Assembly: GCA_934097255.1 (NCBI GenBank)
Contig: CAKONT010000009.1
Location: forward strand, 1 to 14,018
Direction of reading: 5' to 3'
Source: an uncultured Bacilli bacterium
GTDB lineage: Bacteria > Bacillota_I > Bacilli_A > RF39 > UBA660
Length of the DNA: 14,018 nt
A model generated the notes under the pieces. The model was not told the DNA's origin. It saw only the letters and a list, made by a program, of their open reading frames with translations, and searched no databases. Of the stretch, positions 5,504-12,824 are shown piece after piece (the first letter of the stretch is position 1; the number at the start of each line of letters is the position of its first letter). A program made the translations under genes and the position numbers.

Positions 5504-5580
5504 TGGCGCCCCAACTAGGACTTGAACCTAGGACCCCTTGATTAACAGTCAAGTGCTCTAACCAACTGAGCTATTGAGGC
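5504..5580 (-). tRNA. tRNA-Asn(GTT)
   Basis: A 77-base minus-strand tRNA with encoded CCA. The acceptor GCCTCAA pairs with TTGGGGC (one G-U); the discriminator is G, as expected for Asn. The anticodon stem CTTGA/TCAAG holds the loop CTGTTAA, anticodon GTT, reading AAC. A37 makes it a t6A substrate. It lies 8 bases from tRNA-Glu and 15 from tRNA-Ile. Confidence 0.97.
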
Positions 5581-5595
5581 ATTAATACTAACAAA

Positions 5596-5672
5596 TGGTG
5601 GGCCTGGGAGGACTTGAACCTCCGACCTCTCGCTTATCAGACGAACGCTCTAACCAACTGAGCTACAAGCCC
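5596..5672 (-). tRNA. tRNA-Ile(GAT)
   Basis: A 77-base minus-strand tRNA with encoded CCA. The acceptor GGGCTTG pairs with CAGGCCC with a wobble; the D-arm GCTCAGTTGGTTAGAGC and T-arm GGAGGTTCAAGTCCTCC are standard. The anticodon loop CTGATAA gives GAT, reading ATC. A37 makes it a t6A substrate. It is first of the unit, about 150 bases downstream of tsaD on the same strand. Confidence 0.97.
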
Positions 5673-5694
5673 AATACAAACATTAGCAATATAA

Positions 5695-5723
5695 ATATTA
5701 CTATAAATAATTAGATTTTGCAA
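5695..5723 (-). promoter_or_regulatory. promoter of the Ile-Asn-Glu tRNA unit
   Basis: Minus strand TTGCAA (5723-5718), a 17-base spacer and TAATAT (5700-5695). Transcription would begin near 5688, about 15 bases before tRNA-Ile. The -10 box is imperfect. Between this promoter and the tsaD stop codon no clear terminator is visible, so tsaD read-through into the tRNAs is possible. Confidence 0.45.
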
Positions 5724-5822
5724 GAGATTTTAGTAATTTTTTATAATTTTTTTTATATTTTTTGAAAATCAATTATTTATGAGCGTTCGCTGAGACATTT
5801 ATTATCTAAAAATCAACTTAGA

Positions 5823-6830
5823 TTACTTCAATTCATTACTTGATAAACCATTTAAATCTAAATTACTTATTCTTTTTAATTTATAGCAATAATAACCCGC
5901 TGTTGCAATCATTGTTGCATTATCTGTACAATATTTTATGCTAGGTGATGAAAAATGATATCCATTTTTTTTACATTCGCTTAGCAGTGCTTCTTTTATT
6001 TTTTGATTTGCCGCTACACCACCGGAAATAATTAAATTTTTAGTATTATATTTTTTCATCGCATGCATCGTCTTCGTAACAAGTGAAGTTACTACTCTAT
6101 TTTGAAAAGAACAGCACAAATTATTTTTGTCGACTGTTTCTCCTTTTTGATTTAGGTTATGACATAAATTTATAACAGCACTTTTTAAGCCACTAAAACT
6201 AAAGTTAAAACTGTCATCATTTAAAGGAACAGGTAAATCGTATGTATCTTTTCCTAGTTTAGCACATTTTTCAATAACAGGTCCTCCTGGATAACCTATT
6301 CCAGCAACACGTCCTACCTTATCAAAGCATTCTCCAACAGCATCATCTAAGGTCTTGCCTATTACTTCGAAGCTATAATGTTCTTTCATATATACTAAAT
6401 CAGTATGTCCACCACTTATAACTAAACACATTAATGGAAATTCCATCGTGTTTTCAATATTGTTAGCGTAAATGTGTCCTGCAATATGGTGAACAGGAAC
6501 AAGAGGTTTATCATAGATATACGCAAGTGTTTTAGCAGCTTCTATACCAACAAGCAAAGATCCAATAAGCCCTGGTCCATAAGTAACAGCTATTGCTGTT
6601 ATATCGTTCATTGACAAATTAGATTCTTTTAAGCATTTTTCAATCACAAAAGTTATGTCTTTAACGTGATTTCTACTTGCTATTTCAGGCACAACACCGC
6701 CGTATAAAGTATGTATATCTATTTGACTTAAAATAACTGTACAAATCTCTTCTTTACCATTTTTTACAATAGAACAGCTTGTTTCATCACAACTAGACTC
6801 GATCCCTAAAATATAAATATCTTCATTCAT
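5823..6830 (-). CDS. tsaD: tRNA N6-threonylcarbamoyladenosine transferase TsaD
   Basis: TsaD transfers the threonylcarbamoyl group from threonylcarbamoyl-AMP to A37 of tRNAs reading ANN codons, in complex with TsaB and TsaE. At 335 residues it has the normal length and all Kae1/TsaD motifs: ILGIESSCDETSCSIV (7-22), GGVVPEIASRNHV (44-56), the metal-binding HIAGH (H115, H119), VISGGHTDL (137-145), KTLDDAVGECFDKVGR (159-174), GYPGGP (179-184), FSFSGLKSAV (210-219), ISGGVAANQ (268-276) and TDNATMIA (302-309, D303 the third metal ligand). It ends the tsaE-tsaB-rimI-tsaD operon and overlaps rimI by four bases (ATGA), implying translational coupling. No active-site residue appears to be missing. Confidence 0.98.
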   Translation of the reverse strand: MNEDIYILGIESSCDETSCSIVKNGKEEICTVILSQIDIHTLYGGVVPEIASRNHVKDITFVIEKCLKESNLSMNDITAIAVTYGPGLIGSLLVGIEAAKTLAYIYDKPLVPVHHIAGHIYANNIENTMEFPLMCLVISGGHTDLVYMKEHYSFEVIGKTLDDAVGECFDKVGRVAGIGYPGGPVIEKCAKLGKDTYDLPVPLNDDSFNFSFSGLKSAVINLCHNLNQKGETVDKNNLCCSFQNRVVTSLVTKTMHAMKKYNTKNLIISGGVAANQKIKEALLSECKKNGYHFSSPSIKYCTDNATMIATAGYYCYKLKRISNLDLNGLSSNELK

Positions 6831-7204
6831 AACACCAGCTCCATTAAATAAGCATCGCTAACACCGTAATATTTTTTTCTTATAGACACTCTTTTAAAAC
6901 CATATTTTTCATACAGTTTTAACGCATATATATTTTTTTCGTTAACTTCTAAGGTTATGTTTTCATAATTAATTTTTTTCGAATAACTTATAAGAAATTC
7001 TAGCATTTTTGACGCAATTTTATTATTTCTATATTCTTTTTTAACAAATATATTTATAAGCTCGACTTTATCATAAATAATGTCTATACTAAAATACCCT
7101 AAAATATCATTTGTACTTTTATATGCGTAGTATTTTCGATATGGACTTGAAATTTCATTTATTGAAAAACAGCTTAATTTATCAATGCTTGTTTCAAATA
7201 TCAT
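6827..7204 (-). CDS. rimI: GNAT acetyltransferase, RimI-like
   Basis: RimI acetylates the N-terminal alanine of ribosomal protein S18 using acetyl-CoA. It very often sits beside tsaB and tsaD in Bacillota, as here. The 125-residue protein is a short GNAT domain. It has IFVKKEYRNNKIASKMLEFL (52-71, motif A), TLEVNEKNIYALKLYEKYGF (84-103, motif B) and a RimI-like ending KKYYGVSDAYLMEL. The acetyl-CoA loop normally reads R-x-x-G-x-G/A; here it is R59-N-N-K62-I-A64, so the central Gly is Lys, and the N-terminal part is shorter than usual. It overlaps tsaB and tsaD by four bases each. The GNAT fold is certain; S18 as substrate rests on the context and motif B. Confidence 0.88.
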   Translation of the reverse strand: MIFETSIDKLSCFSINEISSPYRKYYAYKSTNDILGYFSIDIIYDKVELINIFVKKEYRNNKIASKMLEFLISYSKKINYENITLEVNEKNIYALKLYEKYGFKRVSIRKKYYGVSDAYLMELVL

Positions 7205-7830
7205 TTAGCTAAATTTTCCTCTGCTTCTGTTTTTTTAAGATAATTAGGAACAAAAGTATGAGGATTAACTTTTTGTTTAACAAATTTCTGATATAGCACA
7301 TTAATCTTAGGAACAAATAAAGTACTATCAATACCAGATATTTCATTTATTGAAACAAAATCAAATGAACCTTTTAAATCTTTCACTTTATCTAATAATT
7401 CTTCTTTTGATATATAACTATCATTTAAAACGATATTGCCATTTTTATCATAAATTGCGGCATACAGATAATTTCTTCTTGCGTCTATTATCGGTATTAT
7501 ATAATCTTTTGAACCACCAATCAAACTACAAGCCATATTAAATAGACTTGATACACCATATAAATCTTTATTAAGACCCCATGCAAACGTTTTGGCAATT
7601 GTCGTTCCTACTCTAAGGCCTGTAAATGATCCAGGTCCATTGACACATATTATTTCGTCAACATCATTCGGTTTTAAGCTTTCACCATCTAATATTTCTT
7701 TCACTTTATACAAAGCATATTTTGATAGATCTCTCAAGAAAAACTCTCTATATTCTTTTAAGATTTTTCCATCTCTTAAAACAGCAATATTTAAATAATT
7801 AGATGATGTATCTAAAAAGAGGCTAATCAC
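7201..7830 (-). CDS. tsaB: t6A biosynthesis protein TsaB
   Basis: TsaB is the ASKHA-fold partner that dimerises with TsaD and is required for t6A formation. The 209-residue product is slightly shorter than typical. It shows FLDTSSNYLNIAV (5-17), the signature GPGSFTGLRVG (65-75), GVSSL (92-96), IIDARRNYLYAAIY (114-127) and PNYLKKTEAEE near the C terminus. The start codon is GTG (7830-7828), overlapping the tsaE TGA stop as GTGA, so translation is probably coupled. Like TsaB in general it lacks the metal-binding histidines of TsaD. Confidence 0.97.
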   Translation of the reverse strand: MISLFLDTSSNYLNIAVLRDGKILKEYREFFLRDLSKYALYKVKEILDGESLKPNDVDEIICVNGPGSFTGLRVGTTIAKTFAWGLNKDLYGVSSLFNMACSLIGGSKDYIIPIIDARRNYLYAAIYDKNGNIVLNDSYISKEELLDKVKDLKGSFDFVSINEISGIDSTLFVPKINVLYQKFVKQKVNPHTFVPNYLKKTEAEENLAK

Positions 7831-8279
7831 AAGACAGCCTCACAAACTTCTTCATATCTTTTGCCATAAGCATTGATAACAAGTAATCTTGTATCTTCAT
7901 CAACTATTCTTATACTATTCTCAAGTCTTTCTTCTGGTAGTTCATCTTTAATCAAATCTGCCCATTCAATAATACATACTCCATGTTTAACAAAGTACTC
8001 ATCAAACGATATTTCGACATTACTTTCATCTAATCTATAAACATCCATATGAAAAAATGGCAGTTCTTTGGAAGAATATTCCTTTACAATATTAAATGTT
8101 GGAGATGTTACTTCTTCTTCTATGCCTAAAGCATCAGCAAATCCTTTAGCAAACACTGTTTTACCGCTACCTAAATCACCATTTAAACAAATAACCATGT
8201 TTGGAAATTTTTCTGACTCAAAATTTTGTGCCAATTCAAAAGTTTCTTGTTCATTATGGGTTGTAATTTTAAATTCCAT
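7827..8279 (-). CDS. tsaE: t6A biosynthesis ATPase TsaE
   Basis: TsaE is the small P-loop ATPase that acts on the TsaB-TsaD complex during t6A synthesis. At 150 residues it has the usual length. It shows the Walker A loop GDLGSGKT (34-41), TSPTFNIVKEY (58-68), HMDVYRL (77-83), DEYF (93-96) and IIEWAD (103-108). It is first in the operon. The ATG is preceded by GGTGAT four bases upstream (8284-8289) and by an extended -10 promoter, an arrangement almost identical to that of murT. Confidence 0.98.
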   Translation of the reverse strand: MEFKITTHNEQETFELAQNFESEKFPNMVICLNGDLGSGKTVFAKGFADALGIEEEVTSPTFNIVKEYSSKELPFFHMDVYRLDESNVEISFDEYFVKHGVCIIEWADLIKDELPEERLENSIRIVDEDTRLLVINAYGKRYEEVCEAVL

Positions 8280-8283
8280 TTAT

Positions 8284-8325
8284 ATCACCAAAAATATTTT
8301 AGCATAAAAAAAAGATATTATTCAA
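8284..8325 (-). promoter_or_regulatory. extended -10 promoter and ribosome site of the tsa operon
   Basis: Minus strand TGCTAAAAT (8304-8296) is an extended -10 element; a weak TTGAAT (8325-8320) lies 18 bases upstream, in the terminator of the preceding gene. Transcription would start near the GGTGAT ribosome site (8289-8284), giving a leader of about 10 bases. Confidence 0.6.
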
Positions 8326-8334
8326 TATCTTTTT
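8306..8334 (-). terminator. terminator of the oxidoreductase-HdeD operon
   Basis: Minus strand AAAAAGATATT (8334-8324) pairs perfectly with AATATCTTTTT (8319-8309) around a four-base loop, with further Ts to 8306. It lies 22 bases after the stop codon of the 8356-8907 gene and directly abuts the tsaE promoter. Confidence 0.85.
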
Positions 8335-8355
8335 AATATCTTTTCATTTTTTTTA

Positions 8356-8907
8356 TTATTTAACTCTTACTTTATATACTTTTTCATTTTTTTTGATATC
8401 AACAATCATATAAATTCCAGAAATAACAAGTAAAGTTCCTATTATATAACTAGTAAAAAGTACTGTTACTATTGGAGTAAATAAAATAATTATTCCTAAA
8501 AATATTTTTATAATGTTTTTAATTGATGATGTGCTAGTAAGAGACTCGTTATTATTTATTGAAAAGGCCAAGTAAGTTATTCCGTTAAATAATAACCAAA
8601 CACCTAAAATGGTTGCAAAAATTTTAATTGTGCTTTCAGGATTAATACTTAATATTAAACCAACGATAAGTGATGTGATACCATTTACTAAATAGTTTCC
8701 TGGAAGAAGTATGTCATATTTTCTAATAATGCTTGTTAATATGTTTATAATTCCAATTACAATAAATAATATTCCTATTGTATGAATTACTGTGTAAGTT
8801 GTGCTTGTTGGATTTGCAATAAAAAATATCCCTCCAATTATTAATATTAAAGCAGTAATATATGTTGATAAATTACTATTTTGTTTTAAATTGCTAATTT
8901 TTTCCAT
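8356..8907 (-). CDS. DUF308/HdeD-like six-helix membrane protein
   Basis: A 183-residue integral membrane protein with about six hydrophobic helices (near 14-32, 38-60, 69-89, 95-114, 128-150 and 153-172). The repeating pattern IGGIFFIANP, then GILFIVIGIINIL, is characteristic of the DUF308/HdeD family, in which three two-helix units repeat; the second unit has VGLILSINP and LLFNGITYL. HdeD of Escherichia coli is linked to acid resistance, but the role of the family is otherwise unclear and I do not assign one here. AGGAGG lies six bases before the ATG. The gene overlaps the preceding small membrane protein gene by 14 bases and ends the operon. Confidence 0.85.
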   Translation of the reverse strand: MEKISNLKQNSNLSTYITALILIIGGIFFIANPTSTTYTVIHTIGILFIVIGIINILTSIIRKYDILLPGNYLVNGITSLIVGLILSINPESTIKIFATILGVWLLFNGITYLAFSINNNESLTSTSSIKNIIKIFLGIIILFTPIVTVLFTSYIIGTLLVISGIYMIVDIKKNEKVYKVRVK

Positions 8908-9103
8908 TTTTTCCTCCTTTTAATTTAATAAGTTTTATTACAATATATATAAATGATAAATAAAACAAGATATCTAAATAATTATTTTTTGAAGCAATAT
9001 TTTTTGCTTTTACCATATAAATTATCGAAAGTATTATAAGTGGAATTGCAATAATTATGTAGATAATATTTATTAATTGTTTTTTTAAGATGTTTTTTTT
9101 CAT
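8894..9103 (-). CDS. small membrane protein of unknown function
   Basis: A 69-residue protein with two predicted helices (about 10-32 and 44-61), a short loop between them and a strongly basic C terminus (KLIKLKGGKNGKN). No family is recognised. It is supported as a real gene by its position: its ATG overlaps the lipoprotein stop (ATGA) and its end overlaps the next gene by 14 bases. GGAG lies about nine bases before the ATG. The positive-inside rule suggests both ends face the cytoplasm. Confidence 0.65.
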   Translation of the reverse strand: MKKNILKKQLINIIYIIIAIPLIILSIIYMVKAKNIASKNNYLDILFYLSFIYIVIKLIKLKGGKNGKN

Positions 9104-9507
9104 TCTACTAACTCCAATTCTTCATCATTTTCCCAAACTTTGTCTTTGCTTTTAGAGTTATATACTTTATAAGTATATTTATCCCCTTTAAGTGGGGTAA
9201 ATACAGCATAAACGCTTTTTTTCTTTGCATTTGCGAATGGAATGACTGTTTCTCCTATTTCTTTATATTCGATTATACATTTATAAATATAGCTATTTTT
9301 ATATTTAGTGACAAATTCACAATTAGTATCTTCGATTGTGCTTATGTTTTCTATTTTTCGCCTTGTTTTTCCAAGATCGTCATCACCATTTTGATAATTA
9401 AACCAATTATCGATTACTAACTTTGCATATTTTTCATTTTTATATGGATCTAATACACAACCTACAAAGAAAAAAATTAAGAAAATTAAGAAAATATTTT
9501 TTTTCAT
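9100..9507 (-). CDS. small lipoprotein of unknown function
   Basis: A 135-residue protein with a lipoprotein signal: MKKN, a hydrophobic core (IFLIFLIFFFVG) and a Cys at 17 in a VGC lipobox. Cleavage would leave a lipid-anchored mature protein of about 119 residues on the outer face of the membrane. The mature part is charged, with two further Cys (about 63 and 77) that could pair, and with alternating segments such as SYIYKCIIEYKEIGE and KYTYKVYNSKSKDK that suggest a beta-rich fold. I recognise no family. It starts 15 bases after the oxidoreductase stop codon with an AAAGGA site about 10 bases upstream, and overlaps the next gene by four bases. Confidence 0.8.
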   Translation of the reverse strand: MKKNIFLIFLIFFFVGCVLDPYKNEKYAKLVIDNWFNYQNGDDDLGKTRRKIENISTIEDTNCEFVTKYKNSYIYKCIIEYKEIGETVIPFANAKKKSVYAVFTPLKGDKYTYKVYNSKSKDKVWENDEELELVE

Positions 9508-9522
9508 AATAACGATGTCCTT

Positions 9523-10923
9523 TTATAAATTTTTTATAATATCTCGTGCTGCAACAAGACCTGTCGCTGCCGCTGTAACTATATTTCCCGCTTTCCCAGC
9601 ACCATCACCTATAAAATATATATCATAATTTTTAAGTTTAAAATGATTATCTGTTTTTATTTCATTGCTAAAAAACTTTATTTCAGGTCCGTAAAGAAGT
9701 GTTTCATCGTTATTAACACCAGGAATTATTTTGTCAAGATGTTCTAATCCTTCTAAGATGTTTGTTATTATTCTATGTGGTAAAACAAGTGCAAGATCTC
9801 CTGCAACGCAATCTTTTAATGTTGGAGAAATAAATCCTTTATTAATTCGATGCCATTCACTTCTTCTTCCATTTTTTAAATCTTTTAAGCTTTGAACAAT
9901 TGGTTTACCATCGCCTAGACAGTTGGCAATTTTGGCAATTGATTCCCCGTATTGTCTTGTATTTGTTACAGGTTCTGTCAAAGTTACTTTACTTATAAAT
10001 GCAAAATTAGAATTATCCGATTTTTTTTCTTTGTTGGCATAACCATTCACGCAAATATATCCATAGTAGTTTTCTTTTGCAACATAACCTCCAGGGTTAG
10101 TACAAAATGTTCTTATTTCATCTGCATAAGTATCTGTTTTAATAAAAATAGTTGGATCATATATTATGTTTGTTAAATCTTCTAAAATTTCTTTTCTAAC
10201 TTCTACTCTAACACCTATTTCTATGCTTTGAGAAAGATATGGAATGTTATATTTATCTGCTAATTCTTGAATCCATTTTGCTCCACTTCTTCCAGGCGCA
10301 ACAATTATTTTTTGACAATTTACTTTTTCTTCTTTATTTTTTCTTTTATACGTTACTTCTTGAAAATCCTTTTTTATACTTTTTATATCTAAAACGGTTG
10401 CACAATCAATCATTTCAACGCCTTCGTCTTTTAGATACTTAGTAAATTTAGAAATATAACTAGGTAATTTATCTGATCCTAAATGCTTTTGTCTTATTAG
10501 TAAAAGTCTTGCACCTTCTTTTGTGATTTCTTTTTGTATTTTGGATGCTTCAGAAATATTAGTAGGATAAACTTTCCCATCCATGCCAAATTGTTTAAAT
10601 ATTTCTTCCGTATCTTCTATTAATTTATACGCTTCAGAAGAGTCCATATATTTAAACAAATCACTTTTACCAAGTTTTGGAATAAAGTTTAATTTTCCAT
10701 CTGAAAAGGTTCCAGCACCACCATATCCAGACATGATGTTACATGGATTACAGTTAACACATGGAATATTTTTTTCATTCATTGGGCAATGTCTATCACA
10801 TGCGTATTTTCCTTGCTCTATCAACAATACTTTCAAATCTTTCTTATTTTTCATAAGTTCATAAGCCGAAAAAAGACCAGCAGGACCTGCACCGACTATT
10901 ACAACATCATACATTTTTTCCAT
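9523..10923 (-). CDS. FAD-dependent oxidoreductase (COG2509-type)
   Basis: A 466-residue flavoprotein of the group annotated as FAD-dependent dehydrogenase; the substrate is unknown. It opens with the dinucleotide-binding motif VVIVGAGPAGLFSAYEL (7-23). A Cys-rich segment follows (C42, C46, C55, C58, C61) that runs into SGYGGAGTFSDGKLNF (65-80), a stretch I know as characteristic of this family. Further motifs are VAPGRSGAKW, IGVRVEVR, FCTNPGGYV and the C-terminal FAD-binding YFIGDGAGKAGNIVTAAATG. There is no signal peptide, so it is cytoplasmic. The start is the first ATG, with TAGGAG nine bases upstream; the second ATG three codons on has no ribosome site. It heads a four-gene operon with envelope proteins. 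Confidence 0.88.
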   Translation of the reverse strand: MEKMYDVVIVGAGPAGLFSAYELMKNKKDLKVLLIEQGKYACDRHCPMNEKNIPCVNCNPCNIMSGYGGAGTFSDGKLNFIPKLGKSDLFKYMDSSEAYKLIEDTEEIFKQFGMDGKVYPTNISEASKIQKEITKEGARLLLIRQKHLGSDKLPSYISKFTKYLKDEGVEMIDCATVLDIKSIKKDFQEVTYKRKNKEEKVNCQKIIVAPGRSGAKWIQELADKYNIPYLSQSIEIGVRVEVRKEILEDLTNIIYDPTIFIKTDTYADEIRTFCTNPGGYVAKENYYGYICVNGYANKEKKSDNSNFAFISKVTLTEPVTNTRQYGESIAKIANCLGDGKPIVQSLKDLKNGRRSEWHRINKGFISPTLKDCVAGDLALVLPHRIITNILEGLEHLDKIIPGVNNDETLLYGPEIKFFSNEIKTDNHFKLKNYDIYFIGDGAGKAGNIVTAAATGLVAARDIIKNL

Positions 10924-10950
10924 TATACAACACTCCTAAGCTCAACTTAC

Positions 10951-10956
10951 ATTATA
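10951..10956 (-). promoter_or_regulatory. probable -10 box of the oxidoreductase operon
   Basis: TATAAT (10956-10951, minus strand) lies about 27 bases before the oxidoreductase ATG, leaving room for the TAGGAG ribosome site in the leader. No good -35 hexamer is seen at 16-18 bases. Confidence 0.4.
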
Positions 10957-10987
10957 TCTTACTTTCCAACTAAAAAGAAGTCTAAAA

Positions 10988-11860
10988 TTACGATTGACTA
11001 TTTTTTTTAGTTATTTTATAAATAACTGAAAAACAAATACCAATAATTAAAGAAATTAATCCAATAATAGCAATATACATAAATACTTTACTAAATATTT
11101 TTGTAAATGTTTGTTCTACAACACCATTTGAATTCAAAAAGCTATTTTTTAATACTATTTTAATAAAATAATAACTTAAGGTACAAATAATAAAAATAAT
11201 ACCATTTATTTTAAATGAAATACTAACTGGTTTTAATGATAAAGAAAAAGAATTTATTAGTGACAAAATCAAATATATTAAAATTAACCCAACTATAAAA
11301 TATATTTCTATATTTTCAGTACATACTAATTTATTAAAGATTTGTAAGATTCTTGTATTAGAAATTATTTCGCTTCTATCAATAAGTGAGTCATTTACTG
11401 TTTTTATCGTACTATCAACAAAGCTATCTATTTGAGACATTTGTTCATCAGTAAATGTTCTTTGATATATTGTATTATTTTTTATTTTATAGTTTTCGTA
11501 TAAATCTTTTTTATCTATATAAAACGTATCAGTTTGATATAATAGGTACTTTATAAAATCATGGGTTGTTTTGGCTATATATTTATTAGTGTCATCTATT
11601 GCTTCATCTATATAAGTGGTTGATATTTTTAATTCATTAAATTTATCTTCAATTACATCTTTTACTTTTTTTCCACTTCCTGACTTTTTATTAAGTATCT
11701 CTTCTGTTTTTAAAGAGTATATATCTACACTTTTTATAGTGTTATAAATTGTTTTTTCTGATGTTACATATTTTACAAATATGACAAATGTTCCCGTAAA
11801 TAAGAACATAAAAAAGACAATTGTGATAATAATTGAAACTAATTTTTTTAAAATCTTCAT
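10988..11860 (-). CDS. four-helix membrane protein of unknown function
   Basis: No family is recognised. Counting from the upstream GTG, there is one N-terminal helix (about 10-33), then an extracytoplasmic region of about 155 residues rich in Lys, Asp, Thr and Ser that looks mainly helical. Three helices follow close together (about 191-211, 222-240 and 264-288), and a basic tail KITKKNSQS ends the protein. I choose ATG 11860 over the GTG at 11869, because AGGA (11874-11871) would sit one base from the GTG but 10 bases from the ATG; the protein is then 290 residues. The gene lies 56 bases after the M23 peptidase gene with no terminator between, so co-transcription is likely. Confidence 0.75.
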   Translation of the reverse strand: MKILKKLVSIIITIVFFMFLFTGTFVIFVKYVTSEKTIYNTIKSVDIYSLKTEEILNKKSGSGKKVKDVIEDKFNELKISTTYIDEAIDDTNKYIAKTTHDFIKYLLYQTDTFYIDKKDLYENYKIKNNTIYQRTFTDEQMSQIDSFVDSTIKTVNDSLIDRSEIISNTRILQIFNKLVCTENIEIYFIVGLILIYLILSLINSFSLSLKPVSISFKINGIIFIICTLSYYFIKIVLKNSFLNSNGVVEQTFTKIFSKVFMYIAIIGLISLIIGICFSVIYKITKKNSQS

Positions 11861-11916
11861 AAACAACACATCCTACTACAATTAAATATTATCATAAATT
11901 GTCTTTTTTGTATATG

Positions 11917-12765
11917 TTACTTAGGAAAATAAACTACTTCATCTTTTTTTAGTTTAATAAAATAGTAGTCATCTTCTAAAGCAATAAATTTATTATAATT
12001 TGTCAAATCTATACTATCAGGTTCTTTTTTAGGTGGTGAAGTAAGCATTAAATTAACATCTTCTATAACACCGGCAATCCATTTATCATCACCAATTTTA
12101 TACCATGTATAGTTATCATTTTCTTTTGTTTCTAATATGTTATAAATTCCATAATCGATATATCCTAATATTTCACCATTAAGTGATGGATTTTTTCGAC
12201 ATCTTAGCATTCTACCTACAACTTTTATTTGATCTATATTTTTATTTTCTTTTGTAATAAGTGAGGTACCGACTATTTTTAGCACACTATTTACATCGTT
12301 TGAACTTACTGTTTGATCTTCAAATAAAAAGCAGTAATCTAGTGGATTAACAGCATATTTACTTCGATCACCGTAGCTAAATTTATATCCTTTTGGGCAA
12401 ACCCAATATTCAAAGTGTAAATGGCATCCGGTGGAATAGCCAGTAGATCCCATATATCCTACTAAATCCCCTCTTTTAACAGTTGTACCTTCTTTTACTA
12501 ATGCTCTATCTTTCATATGAAAATAGCGATATACTATTGTATTATTATCTTTTTCGTATGAAAATGTTATATTATTTCCTAAATTATCGTCATATCCTTC
12601 ATCGATAACTGTCGAATCATATATTGCATATATTTCTTCACCAGGGTAGCTATGCCATCCTAAATCTAGTCCAAAATGATAACTTTCGGTATTAGATATT
12701 GGATCTTTTCTTGAACCAAAATTATCTGTTATACCAATAAAAGAAAGTGGTAATTTTTCATACAT
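11917..12765 (-). CDS. M23 metallopeptidase with C-terminal SH3-like region
   Basis: M23 (LytM/lysostaphin-type) peptidases cut peptidoglycan cross-links using zinc. The catalytic domain fills about residues 8-145: FGSRKDP (16-22), H30-x-x-x-D34 (HFGLD), H83 (YFHMK) and the H115-x-H117 pair (CHLHFE), so all zinc ligands and the catalytic His are present. Residues about 180-232 (VVGRMLRCRKNPSLNGEILG, then WYKIGDDKWIAG) look like a bacterial SH3 wall-binding domain. The 282-residue protein has no signal peptide or TM segment. That is typical of endolysin-like enzymes and odd for a housekeeping wall hydrolase, so its export route is unclear. AAAGGAAG lies six bases before the ATG. The terminator of the preceding gene separates it from the zinc-ribbon gene. 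Confidence 0.88.
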   Translation of the reverse strand: MYEKLPLSFIGITDNFGSRKDPISNTESYHFGLDLGWHSYPGEEIYAIYDSTVIDEGYDDNLGNNITFSYEKDNNTIVYRYFHMKDRALVKEGTTVKRGDLVGYMGSTGYSTGCHLHFEYWVCPKGYKFSYGDRSKYAVNPLDYCFLFEDQTVSSNDVNSVLKIVGTSLITKENKNIDQIKVVGRMLRCRKNPSLNGEILGYIDYGIYNILETKENDNYTWYKIGDDKWIAGVIEDVNLMLTSPPKKEPDSIDLTNYNKFIALEDDYYFIKLKKDEVVYFPK

Positions 12766-12794
12766 TGCAATCTTCCTTTCTATTACAATATATG

Positions 12795-12824
12795 AAAAAA
12801 AAGAAGAGATTGCCTCCTCTTTTT
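12795..12824 (-). terminator. terminator of the zinc-ribbon gene, overlapping its stop codon
   Basis: Minus strand AAAAAGAGGAG (12824-12814) pairs with CTCTTCTTTTT (12808-12798), 11 bp with one G-U, around a five-base loop, and three more Ts follow. The stem begins in the TAA stop codon (12825-12823). Confidence 0.8.

Noticed and set aside
5811..5830. Hairpin ATCTAA...TTAGAT at the tsaD stop codon, considered as a terminator
   Set aside because: Six AU-rich pairs with an eight-base loop and no following T-run on the minus strand.
7350..7798. Two plus-strand frames (7350-7541 and 7592-7798) opposite tsaB
   Set aside because: Both are antisense shadows of tsaB, which is unambiguous from its motifs.
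8068..8307. 79-residue plus-strand frame opposite tsaE
   Set aside because: Antisense shadow of tsaE, extending over its promoter.
9952..11010. Several plus-strand frames (9952-10176, 10239-10442, 10583-10864, 10789-11010)
   Set aside because: All are antisense to the FAD oxidoreductase; their Phe/Leu/Tyr-rich translations reflect AT-rich complement.
11857..11871. ATG at 11871 as start of the four-TM protein gene
   Set aside because: It is in another frame and stops after four codons.
11878..11902. Inverted repeat ACAATT...AATTGT between the M23 gene and the four-TM gene
   Set aside because: Only 6 bp around a 13-base loop with no U-tract on the coding strand; too weak to call an operator or terminator.
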